A stretch of DNA of 64,000 nt from Candidatus Omnitrophota bacterium (GCA_003598175.1 QZKN01000043.1:1-64000), one strand, 5' to 3'. Shown: positions 26,787 through 37,214, counted from the first letter of the stretch. Made by a program: numbers and translations. The notes: generated by a model from the sequence alone, not told the origin.

Positions 26787-29700
26787 TCAATACAGCATCC
26801 ATGCTCTGATCGGCGTTTGATTTCCTAAAATGCGTACGATCCCATCATTCACGAGAAGATGGATGGAATTCAGGCTGACGTCATATGCGTTTGCCGATAG
26901 AATTTTCAGATTGGTTTCACTTCGCAACGTATCCGCGAGAACTTCAAATGCCAGTTGAATCTGCGCGTTCGCTTCATTCCATCCTTCCGCGCTGATCCAA
27001 TTGAAGCGGAAGGGGGAGAAATTCGTTGGGTAATGAATCGGATTGAATTCATAGAGCGAGTGCGCGGTTTGGAGTTGCACCGCCGGCGCATCCAACAAAC
27101 GCAGAACATTCGGTTCGTATTCAATTTCAAAAGCCAGATTGCCCAATTGTTGAACATTTTCCAACTGAATCGTCATGCTTACCGGCGATCCCGGTTCGGC
27201 TTCCCCGTCCAGCAGATCCATTTTTATTTCTCCAACCGCAGACGGTGAAAACTGAGGGGACTGGCGGATGTTTGCAGCGAGTCGGGTTTTTGCGGATGAG
27301 CTTTGAATCGCATGGGTTTCGATGGCGGAAGGATCCAGGTTTCCGGTTTCCGCTTCGCGCAGGTTTCCAATCCCCCGCGTCACTCGTTGCGGAGAAGGAT
27401 TACTGACATTCATCGTGTAAATTTCAAAACTGCCGTCGCGATCGGAGGCAAAAAGAATATTGCTGCCGGTGTTGTTCCAAACCGGTTCTGTGTCGATATG
27501 TTCATCATGGGTTATGCGTGTGGTTTCACCGCTTTGCAAATCCATTACATAAATTTCCTGATTGCCGTCACGATCGCTTACGAATGTAAGGTTTTTTCCG
27601 TCCGGCGACCAGGCGGGAAGGGAACTGTTACCGGTCGCTGCTGTCAGATTGGTGAGATTCGAGCCATCAATATCCATCAGCCAAATATCCTGCCGACCCG
27701 CGCGTTCAGACATAAAGGCGATTTTGGTTCCGTCCGGTGATATGGCCGGATAGCGATCGACCGCATTGTGGTCGGTCAGGCGTTGCGGACTTATGGCCCC
27801 ACTATCGATTACCGCTTTTACCATGATTGGGCGGTACATGACGTTCACCCAACCTCGTGTGATGGAATAGAGCCACCAGCGATAGAACTCTCCGTCGACA
27901 GCCATTCCGAGCTGCGGTTTGTAGCTTTCAAGAAAAATGATTCCTATCACAAAATCCTGCGGAACCGTCAGATTGTTCATTTCTATGATGTGCCATCCTG
28001 TTTCCGTCGGTTGCGCTGTTCCTTCCGCGAGTGGCGTGACAGCAGGTTTGCCGTTTTCCATGGCGTGAATTACCCATTGAAACGGCGCAGGATCGGCATA
28101 TATATAGATGTGGATTTGAGACAATGGGCCTGCATTCGAGGTGATATGCGCTCCCAATCCATCGCGGGCGTTCGCGGAACGGAGGAACATGTCGGCAACA
28201 GTGTCTTGATCTCCTTTATGATAGAAAATTTCACCTCCTGAAGCGCCTGTTACCGCCGGTTGCAGATAAATTTCCGGATTTCCGTCCCGTTCAGATACGT
28301 AAACGAGTTTGGAGCCATCCGTCGTCCAATCGGGATCGTAATCCGGCGCGGGATTATCCACGACGGCGATCGGTTCGAACGTATCGAAGGGTAAAAGCCA
28401 GATATCGGGATTGCCTTGCCGGTCGGAGACGAAGAGCATTTGATTGCCATCGCTTGACAGGCTCGGATGAGTGTCATTGGCGGCGCTGTGGGTCAGACGC
28501 GTGGCGTTATCGGTGACAAAGTTGTAGAGATAGATATCGGAGGTGTTATTTTTGTATTCGGTGAAGAGGAAATTGTCGCGTTTTCCTTCATAAACCGTCT
28601 CTCCGAATTCTGAGGTATTCCCGCCGGGATGAATGATCAGCGCGCGCAGGTTTTTGTCTGTGGGAATATCCGCAATCAGGGAAAATTTCTTGGCAAAAAG
28701 TTGGGTGACGCCGATGAGGGATTGCCCTTCGTCGTCGAGATCGGCGTAGACTTCGATTTGGCTGCCGTCGGGCGCATCGGCGATTAATTTTCCCTGAATC
28801 AGGTTTTGCCGTGGTTCGATGCGGGTGATGACCGGCGCGGCCACTTCATCATTGCCGTGATTGGCGAGGCGGATGCCCTTTTGTAGATTGCGGGAGATGG
28901 AATTTTGGGTGATTTGGTTTTGGCGACTGCCGAGTCCTTCCACCTGAACGCCGTTTTCGCCGTTTTCGGTGATTCGGTTGCGCAGAATGACGTTGGCGTT
29001 CGCGCCATCGTGGATCAGGATGCCCTGGGTGCGATTGGCGTTGATGATATTGCCTTGAATCAGCGTATGACTCGCGCCGTTTTCGAGAACAATGCCGATA
29101 TCATTGCCTCTTTGTCGATCGCCGCTTTCGTAGGATTCATGTTCGCCGATGATGTTGTTGAGGATCACAGCTTCCGTATTGGCGCCACGCACGAGAACGC
29201 CGATCGGACCATTCCGCTCGATATTGTTTACGCTGCCCGGCTGCGAGGAGCCGATCGTGATTCCCGCGCCGCCGTCGATGCGGATGCATTCGGATTCATA
29301 CGAGTCCATTAAATTGCAGCATTCGATCGTTACATTCCGTGTTTGATCGCCGGTGATGACGATGTTCGGTTCCGGTACGTTGTTGGAAACCGTTCCTTCT
29401 CTATCTTTTTTCCCGATTTGAATATTTTGAGAATTTTCTATGACAATTCCGCCGCCTTTGTTTTGGGTGATGAAGAAGCCTGTGCGCGGCGGAACCGTGC
29501 CGAGCAGTTCGAGATTCTCCGAGTCGATGATTTGAATGCCGCATCCGGCATTGCGTTGTGGGCGGATGCGTTCGAAAAAGATATTGGATGAGTTTTGGAG
29601 AGAAATGCCGTGCAGCAGGTTATCCCAGATCCAACCATACCGGAATTGAATATCCTGGCAATCGATCAAGACCATGCCGCTTTTTGCGTTTTCATGGAAA

Positions 29701-32700
29701 GAGCATTCTGTTAATGTTATATCGCGGCAGGATTCGAGATAGAGGCCGTTTCCCGTGTTTCTGTCCGCCAGCGAGGGCGGACTATATTCGATAGGCAAAT
29801 GCTCGTGGGAAAAGAAAACCGCGCGTACATTTTTCATATGGATACCATCATCGGCGCAGCCATAAGATATGACGGAATCCATAATTAAATCTTGAATATT
29901 TTGGGCGTAAAAGCCTTTGCCGAGAGAAGCCCGGATGGTCAGATCGCTCCAATCAATGGAAATGTTATTGTCTCCGTGGATAAGTACGCCCGGATTGTGT
30001 TTATAGACGTATACGTCGTTGAAGCTAACGTATTCGACGTTCTTGCATTCGATTGCCGGTCCCGCTGTCGGATAAACCGCATTGCGGGTAAGAGTTCCAT
30101 CCGTATTTGTTCCAAAGAAGCTATGGAGAACGGAAACCGTCGGTACATTCTCGGAAGCGTTGGGATGGGTGATATCCTCAAGGAGTAATCCTCCCTCGAG
30201 ATTGTAGGAAATCTTGCAGGAATTGATGATATTTCCGATACTGCTACCGACGAGATGAATCCCGCGTTTTTTGTTGGGACGATGGTAGGCAGGGGATGAC
30301 ATAAAGGCGCGCGGATCCCCGATCGTGCATTCTTCGATTCTATTATCATCGCTGTTCTCGATATGGATCCCATATCCGTTATTTTGTCCGATCCCCGTTC
30401 GGAGAAGGGTATTTCCCGGACTTTGCACGATGCGAATTCCATCCAGCTGATTGCCGAATTCGGCGGTTTCCTCAGAATAGCCATAGGCGACATCCGTTTC
30501 GATAATCTGATTATTGAAGGTGTTTTGGCCGGTAATCAGGATTCCGTTTTCCTGGCAGCGGAATATGCGGCAATTATTGATGATATTACCGGATGCTCCG
30601 TCCGTGAGAAAGATTCCGTTTTTCCCATTTCCGGTATATTGATCGATAACGCGGTTATATCCTATATTGATATGATTCAGTTGATTGTCATTATTTTCTT
30701 CTCCTTGAATAAGGACGCCGTTTTCCTGATTTTCATAGATGGTGAGGTGATTCAATTGATTCATTCCGGAACCGTTATGGAGGCAAATTGCGTCGCTCTG
30801 GTTTCCGAGAATCATTGAATTGCGGATTGAATTTCCTTCCGAATTTGCCACCTGTATTCCGCGGAGAGAGTTATTTTGGATGAAAAAATCACTCAGCGTG
30901 TGAAAACCGCCGTTTTGGATGAGAATTCCATTTCCCTGGCAGTTCAAAATATCCGGACCAGTCGGACTGGCGGAGCCGGAAATCGTGCAGTTTCTTGAAT
31001 CGGCGATAAGAATACCGTGATTGCAATTGGTAATAGCCGGCAGAGAGGATTGGTAACCGCCGCCGATGTTGATGGTGGTTTGGTGACTTGCGCGGATTTC
31101 GATTCCCTGATTTGTGCAGCGTTCGATTTGAGAGACCTGGATCGTGCATTGCGGACTGTCCTGGATCAAAATTCCGTTTTGGCTACATTGATTGATCGTG
31201 TTGAGGGAGAGTTGATTTAATCCTCCTCTTCTGATTTCCAGACCGTTTCCCCTGCCATTGAGGATGGAAATGTTTGTCATATTTACGCCGATTTCATCCT
31301 CCAGGATCAGGGATGCGTTTTCGATGGTTGCGCCTCTCACAATGGTGGAATTTCCGGAAAGCGTGATGGCGCCGCCGGCGCGGATCACTCCGCCCAATGT
31401 TATTTTGTTGTAATTCGAGATGGTCAATCCCCCGTCGACATTCCAAACGATGTTTTGCGGCATTTCGATTTCGTCCTGCGGACCCATTGCCAGGTTGCCG
31501 GAAGAAATCCGTTCGCCGGTGGAAACGATAATCTGGTCGCGATAAGGGGATAGATCGAATTCATCCGGCTCCGGCAAACTTCTTCCCCAATATTGGATGA
31601 AATCACCCTCTTCCATGTCCTCTTCCGTTTCATCCAGATTGACGGATCTTGTCAGTGTTCGTCCGGTTTCGTTGCCGTGATCATCCACGGCGACGTCATA
31701 ATAATTGTGATATTCGTTTCCGAAACCGCCCGGAATCTGTTCCGATCGGGAACCGGCGTTGACGCGCTCGTACTCGCCCGTTTCCGTGTTGAGTACACGA
31801 CGATAATAGGTATAGGAGTTAATGTTATTGTCATCATAACCATTGCGAAACGGGTTGATGGTTCCGTTGGCGATGGCCACGGCTTCGGCCAGGGTGATTT
31901 TCCCGTCCGGCCCGACCGTGTTGCCCCAATCGTTGACGGGAATTTTTGCGCCTTGCGGAAGAACCACCGGGCGGGGAATCTCCATCCCTTCGGCGCGGGT
32001 GATTTGTGTGGCGGCTGAGCCACTCGGCGTCCATATCTCCAATCGCAGACTTTGATTTTCTTCCCCCACCGTCGGCATCAGCACGATGGCCTGATTACGC
32101 GCGGTGGAGACGACGGTTGCCCATTGATCGCCGATTTTGACTCGGGCGTTGTGCAAGTATCTTCCGCGAATCGTGAAGGATTCACCCGCGCGGACCTCGG
32201 TGGATGATAACGAACGAATAACCGGCGGATCGTAAATATCAAAGTATACCGCATTGCTTTCATGATTGCGTTCCGTGTCGCGAAGCACAACGCGGACCGT
32301 TCCGGTCAGGCCGGCGGGAACCCGGACCGTGAGATAATCCGGCAACGCATGGGTGATTTCCGCTTCCCGATTATTGAATAATACCTGTTTCGCGTCATTT
32401 CCCTCGGGTAAATCCAAATACGACCCGCGTAATTGAACCAACATGCCTTCCTGGCCGTGGAATGGATTGTTTTCATTCGTCGTGGGAGAATAGCCTTCGA
32501 ACGGAGTAATTGCTTGAATATAAGGAACGGGATCGGTGTGGAAACCGGTGGGAGCGGTTGCGGCATTGGATGACGCGCCGGTTTCGACGACAACGTCATA
32601 TGTTTGAAACAGAGGCAGATAGCGAGGCGCTTCCACCACCATCTGCCTGGAGTCGACAACGCGCACCACGCGAGCGGGATACTCATCGAAAGTGACAATG

Positions 32701-34934
32701 TTATTTTCTCGTTCGGTGAGAAAATGCTCTCCGTAAATGGTCACTTCGCTTCCCGGCGCGCCGAATTCGGGATCAATCCGGGTTATGGAAGGCCGGAACG
32801 GATCCCCGACGACCAGGAAAAATGTTTCCAAGGGCGTGGGGCCGTAGGGAGCGATTTCCCAACCGAGCGGATTCAACAAATAACCCATCATGCCGGCGAT
32901 GCGCTCGCCGATTTTGCCGAGAGAGGAAATGCGGGACAGCGCCGCCAGCAGTCCGCTCGCCAATCTTCCCGCCGTTTCGCATGTTTCCTGCAATCGTTCT
33001 CTGGCCGCGGAAATCCCGGCTTCTTTCGCGGCTTCAGCGATTCCCTTGCCGACTTCAACCATAACGACAAGCAGCACATCCAGCGTCTGGCTTTCATCTC
33101 GCGGAGGGTATAACCTCGAACTATGCTGAACGAGTCCGGTTAATCCTTTCGTCATGCCGGTTCGTAGGGCGCTTCGTAAAAATCCTTCTTCGCTGCTGGA
33201 AATCAAACTCCAAAAATCCAAAACCGCCAATGACAAATTGAGAACGATTGCCATATTCGCGTTGGTCTGGCCGTCTGCGATGGTGGTGATGGCTTGAAAA
33301 TCTTCCGGGTCGGTATCCGCAACCGAGCCGCTGTAAATCCGAATGGCGTACACGCCTTCCTGCGTGTCGTCATAGCGAAATTTCGGAGCGCCGATATCCA
33401 CCCAGCCGGCGGCCTGATTGAAAGCCCAGCTGATGGCGTATCCGAGTACGTCGATGCGCGCCGTCCATTGCTCGGCGGGAATCACGGTGGATTGATGCGA
33501 GCCGATTTGCCGAATACCTTGCCGCGCGGCGACAAAAGGATTCAATACGCCGATCGGCATATCCGCCGGATCGACGCGATAACACTTCGCGTACCAATCC
33601 AACGGGCTGTAATTCAAGGATTCAGGATATCCCAGTTTGACTTCTTTGGTGCGTGTAAGGAGTTCCGCCTCCAGATAATCCGCTCCCGCTCGCACCAATC
33701 GTACGGGAAGGCCGTTTGACAGGGTCGTGAATTCAATTTTTCCACTTGCGTGTGGAGGTTGGATTTTCGTTGTCGCGGCGGAGCGGGATTTTTTACCCGC
33801 CGCCGAGCCGATGGGAAAGACCAATCCTTCCGGCAGATTGTCAAACACGGCGATGATCGCTGTTTCCCATGCTGTTTTCACCGCCGGATCGTTCAAGCCA
33901 TCCGCGCCTTGGGGGTAGCGCTGGCCGATGACGGAAGCGAGTTGGCTCACTTCCGGAACCGTATCCAGAATTTCCATCAAACGAGCCACCGCCACGGGAT
34001 TGTCTGTGCCGAGAAACGGGTGCAGGAAAATCAAGGTTTTTGCCGTGCTCATGGCGTTGACTTCCAATGCCTGATTCGCCTGCCGCGTGTGGATGATTTT
34101 GCCGTTTTCGTCGGCGATGATTCCGGGCAGGTTTAGTGCGAGATAGGTATTGTTTGCCTCGCCGTCCGAAACTGCGCCGATGAGGGATATTCCATCGCGA
34201 TTGACGCCGATATCGAAATTTCCCTGACTGTCGACATTTTCCGTCTCGTCAACCGTGCTGACGATGGTAAATGTTTCCGGATTCATTCCCGCGCCCAATT
34301 CGAGACTGCCTGGGGTGGTCGTTATGATGGTGAATTGACCGGAACTGACAGCCGAACCGCCCGGCGTCAGCACTTCGAAAACTCCGGATTGCGCATCCTC
34401 CGTGATTTCGACGACGATGGAGACGCCGGTGATTTCGGAAACGGGAACCGGCACGCCGCCCAGGCGGACGATGTTGTTTTCCGGTGAAGCGCCGGCGAAA
34501 TTTTCGCCGTGAATGGTTACGCGGGTACCGGCGGGGCCGCTATGAGGCTCAAATCGGTTGATCACGGGTGTATTGCCTGAAAAATCGCTGGTTATATCCC
34601 CTTCCGGAATCAGGCGCACCGCAAAGCGCAGGATTTGACGCGCGTCGTCTTCCGTCAAACGTCCGTCGCCGATCATCCGTCCGCCGGTCCCGGGATTGGG
34701 ATATACGTCTCCTCGGTCGCTTTCATCCGAAGTGAGAATTTGCAATCCCACGATTGCGCGTAATACGACAAGCGCGTCGCGGCCGTCGATGATTCCGTCT
34801 GCCGTGACGTCGCCGTGTTTGAGTGAACTTTGTGCATTTGCCAGGGGGATGTTGTTCCCACTCATACCTGTGATAAGCACAAACAGGAAAAAAACGAAAA
34901 AACGATAAATCGGATGCAGTGGATTTTTCTTCAT
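26787..34934 (-). CDS. Giant secreted protein: dockerin - TIG domains - beta-helix - TolB propeller - cohesin-like
   Basis: 2715 residues. Signal peptide ~1-34. Residues ~40-110 are a dockerin: two calcium-loop/helix units (GDVTADGIIDGRDALVVLRAIVG and GDGRLTEDDARQILRFAV). A TIG/IPT domain (~125-205) precedes a poorly assignable ~500-residue region. Three further TIG-like domains lie at ~715, ~800 and ~905. From ~1125 to ~2020 runs a right-handed beta-helix with repeated NGILIQ/GNGLYLES-type rungs (pectate-lyase-like, no clear active site). A TolB/WD40-like propeller occupies ~2130-2550 (SPDGTKIAFMSER, FVSDRDGNQEIY), interrupted by an insert. The C-terminal ~145 residues match a cohesin: PGSPVSMTIQLENVQQLGNLAFEIEYEPNVLRLL. 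A dockerin and a cohesin on one chain could allow self-polymerisation or scaffold assembly at the surface. Probably monocistronic. Confidence 0.88.
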   Translation of the reverse strand: MKKNPLHPIYRFFVFFLFVLITGMSGNNIPLANAQSSLKHGDVTADGIIDGRDALVVLRAIVGLQILTSDESDRGDVYPNPGTGGRMIGDGRLTEDDARQILRFAVRLIPEGDITSDFSGNTPVINRFEPHSGPAGTRVTIHGENFAGASPENNIVRLGGVPVPVSEITGVSIVVEITEDAQSGVFEVLTPGGSAVSSGQFTIITTTPGSLELGAGMNPETFTIVSTVDETENVDSQGNFDIGVNRDGISLIGAVSDGEANNTYLALNLPGIIADENGKIIHTRQANQALEVNAMSTAKTLIFLHPFLGTDNPVAVARLMEILDTVPEVSQLASVIGQRYPQGADGLNDPAVKTAWETAIIAVFDNLPEGLVFPIGSAAGKKSRSAATTKIQPPHASGKIEFTTLSNGLPVRLVRAGADYLEAELLTRTKEVKLGYPESLNYSPLDWYAKCYRVDPADMPIGVLNPFVAARQGIRQIGSHQSTVIPAEQWTARIDVLGYAISWAFNQAAGWVDIGAPKFRYDDTQEGVYAIRIYSGSVADTDPEDFQAITTIADGQTNANMAIVLNLSLAVLDFWSLISSSEEGFLRSALRTGMTKGLTGLVQHSSRLYPPRDESQTLDVLLVVMVEVGKGIAEAAKEAGISAARERLQETCETAGRLASGLLAALSRISSLGKIGERIAGMMGYLLNPLGWEIAPYGPTPLETFFLVVGDPFRPSITRIDPEFGAPGSEVTIYGEHFLTERENNIVTFDEYPARVVRVVDSRQMVVEAPRYLPLFQTYDVVVETGASSNAATAPTGFHTDPVPYIQAITPFEGYSPTTNENNPFHGQEGMLVQLRGSYLDLPEGNDAKQVLFNNREAEITHALPDYLTVRVPAGLTGTVRVVLRDTERNHESNAVYFDIYDPPVIRSLSSTEVRAGESFTIRGRYLHNARVKIGDQWATVVSTARNQAIVLMPTVGEENQSLRLEIWTPSGSAATQITRAEGMEIPRPVVLPQGAKIPVNDWGNTVGPDGKITLAEAVAIANGTINPFRNGYDDNNINSYTYYRRVLNTETGEYERVNAGSRSEQIPGGFGNEYHNYYDVAVDDHGNETGRTLTRSVNLDETEEDMEEGDFIQYWGRSLPEPDEFDLSPYRDQIIVSTGERISSGNLAMGPQDEIEMPQNIVWNVDGGLTISNYNKITLGGVIRAGGAITLSGNSTIVRGATIENASLILEDEIGVNMTNISILNGRGNGLEIRRGGLNQLSLNTINQCSQNGILIQDSPQCTIQVSQIERCTNQGIEIRASHQTTINIGGGYQSSLPAITNCNHGILIADSRNCTISGSASPTGPDILNCQGNGILIQNGGFHTLSDFFIQNNSLRGIQVANSEGNSIRNSMILGNQSDAICLHNGSGMNQLNHLTIYENQENGVLIQGEENNDNQLNHINIGYNRVIDQYTGNGKNGIFLTDGASGNIINNCRIFRCQENGILITGQNTFNNQIIETDVAYGYSEETAEFGNQLDGIRIVQSPGNTLLRTGIGQNNGYGIHIENSDDNRIEECTIGDPRAFMSSPAYHRPNKKRGIHLVGSSIGNIINSCKISYNLEGGLLLEDITHPNASENVPTVSVLHSFFGTNTDGTLTRNAVYPTAGPAIECKNVEYVSFNDVYVYKHNPGVLIHGDNNISIDWSDLTIRASLGKGFYAQNIQDLIMDSVISYGCADDGIHMKNVRAVFFSHEHLPIEYSPPSLADRNTGNGLYLESCRDITLTECSFHENAKSGMVLIDCQDIQFRYGWIWDNLLHGISLQNSSNIFFERIRPQRNAGCGIQIIDSENLELLGTVPPRTGFFITQNKGGGIVIENSQNIQIGKKDREGTVSNNVPEPNIVITGDQTRNVTIECCNLMDSYESECIRIDGGAGITIGSSQPGSVNNIERNGPIGVLVRGANTEAVILNNIIGEHESYESGDRQRGNDIGIVLENGASHTLIQGNIINANRTQGILIHDGANANVILRNRITENGENGVQVEGLGSRQNQITQNSISRNLQKGIRLANHGNDEVAAPVITRIEPRQNLIQGKLIADAPDGSQIEVYADLDDEGQSLIGVTQLFAKKFSLIADIPTDKNLRALIIHPGGNTSEFGETVYEGKRDNFLFTEYKNNTSDIYLYNFVTDNATRLTHSAANDTHPSLSSDGNQMLFVSDRQGNPDIWLLPFDTFEPIAVVDNPAPDYDPDWTTDGSKLVYVSERDGNPEIYLQPAVTGASGGEIFYHKGDQDTVADMFLRSANARDGLGAHITSNAGPLSQIHIYIYADPAPFQWVIHAMENGKPAVTPLAEGTAQPTETGWHIIEMNNLTVPQDFVIGIIFLESYKPQLGMAVDGEFYRWWLYSITRGWVNVMYRPIMVKAVIDSGAISPQRLTDHNAVDRYPAISPDGTKIAFMSERAGRQDIWLMDIDGSNLTNLTAATGNSSLPAWSPDGKNLTFVSDRDGNQEIYVMDLQSGETTRITHDEHIDTEPVWNNTGSNILFASDRDGSFEIYTMNVSNPSPQRVTRGIGNLREAETGNLDPSAIETHAIQSSSAKTRLAANIRQSPQFSPSAVGEIKMDLLDGEAEPGSPVSMTIQLENVQQLGNLAFEIEYEPNVLRLLDAPAVQLQTAHSLYEFNPIHYPTNFSPFRFNWISAEGWNEANAQIQLAFEVLADTLRSETNLKILSANAYDVSLNSIHLLVNDGIVRILGNQTPIRAWMLY

Positions 34935-35102
34935 TTTTTATTGCCTCGTATAATGGACTGGACTGTTTTTCATCTCATAAGCGAAACGTAAAATAAAGCG
35001 CATTGGATAGGCCCCGACATCACAGAAGTGGGAAACCGAAAGTGGGGAATCCCGAAATGGAATAACAATCCCTATAACTAATTAATCTCAACGAATGATA
35101 AT

Positions 35103-35164
35103 AATGTAACGCCGCCGTCTCGGCGGCATTTCCGGTAAAGCCGGCAGGATGCCGGCTTTACATT
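35103..35164. repeat. Palindromic repeat (AATGTAACGCCG family), copy 2
   Basis: Starts AATGTAACGCCGCCGTC and ends GGCTTTACATT. It is the near-identical inverted copy of 16131-16194, with a few substitutions and two 1-base gaps. Followed by a T run, so it may also terminate transcripts. Confidence 0.85.
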
Positions 35165-35284
35165 TTTTTATAAAATTCTTTACAATCGATCCATGTAGAT
35201 ACGAATCATTTGATGTATTTTAGGGTTATTATTCTAAAAATATATACAGGTTGTCAAGTATTGTTAATAGAAATGAACATTTAA

Positions 35285-35410
35285 CTCACCTTACGCACAC
35301 CCCCCTATAATCCCCCCGTCAACGGGGGGATAAACACACCCTCCCCGTTGACGGGGAGGGTTGGGGAGGGGGAATTCCAGCCGGTTTTTGTAACTTCTGC
35401 GTAAGGTGAG
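35285..35410. mobile_element. MITE-like element with 13-bp terminal inverted repeats and 7-bp target duplication
   Basis: Perfect terminal inverted repeats, CTCACCTTACGCA (35285-35297) and TGCGTAAGGTGAG (35398-35410), bound a 126-bp non-coding sequence with internal hairpins (TCCCCCCGTCAACGGGGGGA; CTCCCCGTTGACGGGGAG). CATTTAA is directly repeated on both sides (35278-35284 and 35411-35417), as expected for a target-site duplication. No transposase is encoded, so mobilisation would be in trans. A half copy is at 1109-1154. Confidence 0.85.
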
Positions 35411-35490
35411 CATTTAATTAATGTGGGGATGGGGAACGGATTCCTTATCAAATGGATAAGAAATAGGAAGCAAAAAGAAAAGAATGAAAA

Positions 35491-36918
35491 TTAAATTCGC
35501 GAGCCGTGGCCTGAAAAGGTTACCCGCAGGGTAAGAAAGAGGATTTTCAGGTCCAGCAGAAAAGAGATGTTGTTGATATACGCGAGATCATAGCGCAGTT
35601 TGTGTTCGACCGGAGAATTGTAAAAACCGTGAATTTGCGCCAAGCCGGTCATGCCGGGGCGTACAGTTTCGCGCATGAGATAGGCGGGGATTTCATTTTT
35701 GTGTTGTTCCGCGAAATGGGGCCGTTCCGGCCGCGGTCCGACGAGGCTCATTTCACCTTTCAGCACATTATAGAATTGCGGAGTTTCGTCCAAATGCCAT
35801 TTTCGCAAGAAACGGCCGATGGAAGTGACGCGCGGATCGTTGTCCCACGACAAAACGGGACCCGATTCGGTTTCCGCATTGGTAAACATGGTTCGGAATT
35901 TGAAGAGCGTGAATGGAGCGGAATCTTTTCCCACGCGTTTTTGCCGATAAAAGATCGGACCTTCACTGGTCAGTTTGATGGCAATGGCAATCAGTATAAA
36001 TAAAGGTAGAAGAAGGATGAGACTGACGGCCGAGGCGATGACATCGAAGATTCGTTTGAAGAAGGCGCCCCATTCGTTATTTTTTTCGGAGTCAAGCGTA
36101 ATGAGCGGTATACCCGCCACTTGTCCGATTTCGACATGACCGATGATGACCTCGTATAATTCGGGAAGCAGGCGGACTTTACAGCCGGTCGCCTGGCAGG
36201 TGGAAATGATATGGAGAAGTTCCTGTCGGTTGGCCTGGCGGCTGGTGACGATGATTTCCTGGATTTGTTTTTTTTGTACCAAATCGGGCAAATCGGACAT
36301 CCTGCCGATGATCGGCGCGCCGTTGCTGCGGCTTTCAATATCGTCGTCGATCAATCCGACGACTTCATGGCCCAGTCGCGAGTATTGTTGGATTTCCCGC
36401 TGCACGCTTTCGCCCAATTCGCCTGCTCCGACGATTAATATGCGCGTGCGATCGTACGCCCAACGACGACGGCGGCGTAAATACAGTACTCGCCATGCCG
36501 CTGCGCCGCTCCAGCTGAATAGGAAATTCAAGAATAAAATATAGCGTGATATTTCAAAAGACGCTTCCGTGGGTTGAACCAGCACTTTGGATAATAATTC
36601 CGAGGTTTCGATATACGTTTCCGTGTATAAGATCACGAATATTTCGATTCCGTGCGCGATGAGCATGGCGCAGCCCGTATAATAGACGAGGTCGAAGGAG
36701 GTCATGCCGCGGCTGAAATCGTATAAACGAAAAAGGAATAGGACGCCGATGCGAATCAGAAAGATCGGGAGGATCAAAACATAATAGACATTGAGATTTT
36801 CAGTGCGAAAATCGCGGAAATAGAGCAAGAATGCGAGCGATAAAGCGATTAATATGATGAAAAGGTCTACAAGGATGAATTTTACGAATGGACCTTTGGG
36901 TGCGCCTTTTTTATCCAT
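35491..36918 (-). CDS. Polyprenyl-phosphate sugar-1-phosphate transferase (WcaJ/exopolysaccharide type)
   Basis: 475 residues. Four to five N-terminal membrane segments, then a CoA-binding-like Rossmann domain (ILIVGAGELGESVQREIQQ, ~residue 155), a further membrane helix (FDVIASAVSLILLLPLFILIAIAIK) and the bacterial sugar-transferase core (GPIFYRQKRVGKD, FKFRTM, RKWHLDETPQFYNVLKGEMSLVGPRPE, RPGMTGLAQI). Enzymes of this class move a sugar-1-phosphate onto undecaprenyl phosphate, starting an exopolysaccharide or O-antigen repeat. No other polysaccharide genes are near it; an upstream neighbour is separated by repeats. The start ATG at 36918 gives a short polar N-terminus before the first membrane segment. 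Confidence 0.93.
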   Translation of the reverse strand: MDKKGAPKGPFVKFILVDLFIILIALSLAFLLYFRDFRTENLNVYYVLILPIFLIRIGVLFLFRLYDFSRGMTSFDLVYYTGCAMLIAHGIEIFVILYTETYIETSELLSKVLVQPTEASFEISRYILFLNFLFSWSGAAAWRVLYLRRRRRWAYDRTRILIVGAGELGESVQREIQQYSRLGHEVVGLIDDDIESRSNGAPIIGRMSDLPDLVQKKQIQEIIVTSRQANRQELLHIISTCQATGCKVRLLPELYEVIIGHVEIGQVAGIPLITLDSEKNNEWGAFFKRIFDVIASAVSLILLLPLFILIAIAIKLTSEGPIFYRQKRVGKDSAPFTLFKFRTMFTNAETESGPVLSWDNDPRVTSIGRFLRKWHLDETPQFYNVLKGEMSLVGPRPERPHFAEQHKNEIPAYLMRETVRPGMTGLAQIHGFYNSPVEHKLRYDLAYINNISFLLDLKILFLTLRVTFSGHGSRI

Positions 36919-36963
36919 TTTTAGAAATCACGGTTGCCTGATGAATTGAATTTGGGGTCCCCA

Positions 36964-36988
36964 CAAGGGCAGAAAAACGCTGCCCTTG
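36964..36988. repeat. Short palindrome (CAAGGGCAG family)
   Basis: CAAGGGCAG (36964-36972) pairs with CTGCCCTTG (36980-36988) around a 7-base loop. The same core occurs at 46961-46985. The rest of the ~300-base gap (36919-37214) shows no gene. Confidence 0.65.
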
Positions 36989-37214
36989 CCACCCTTCGAT
37001 TCGTCTGACCGAAAGCCGGAATCGTATCCTGATCGCACTTATTCACTTTATCATTTGGTTTGGATTTCACCAAGCCTGTCGGAAGCAGGATTGACTTTTT
37101 CCTATTTTTTCGCTGTTAGGGTCTGGTTTTTTTCATAACAATCACTTAAATATGGTGTGATTGATCATTTCATAGGGGATTGATTACAATCGTGATTGAT
37201 TTTTATACAATGCC

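Noticed and set aside
28900-31640. Several plus-strand frames inside the giant gene
   Set aside because: They are antisense shadows of the beta-helix repeats, low in complexity and without binding sites.
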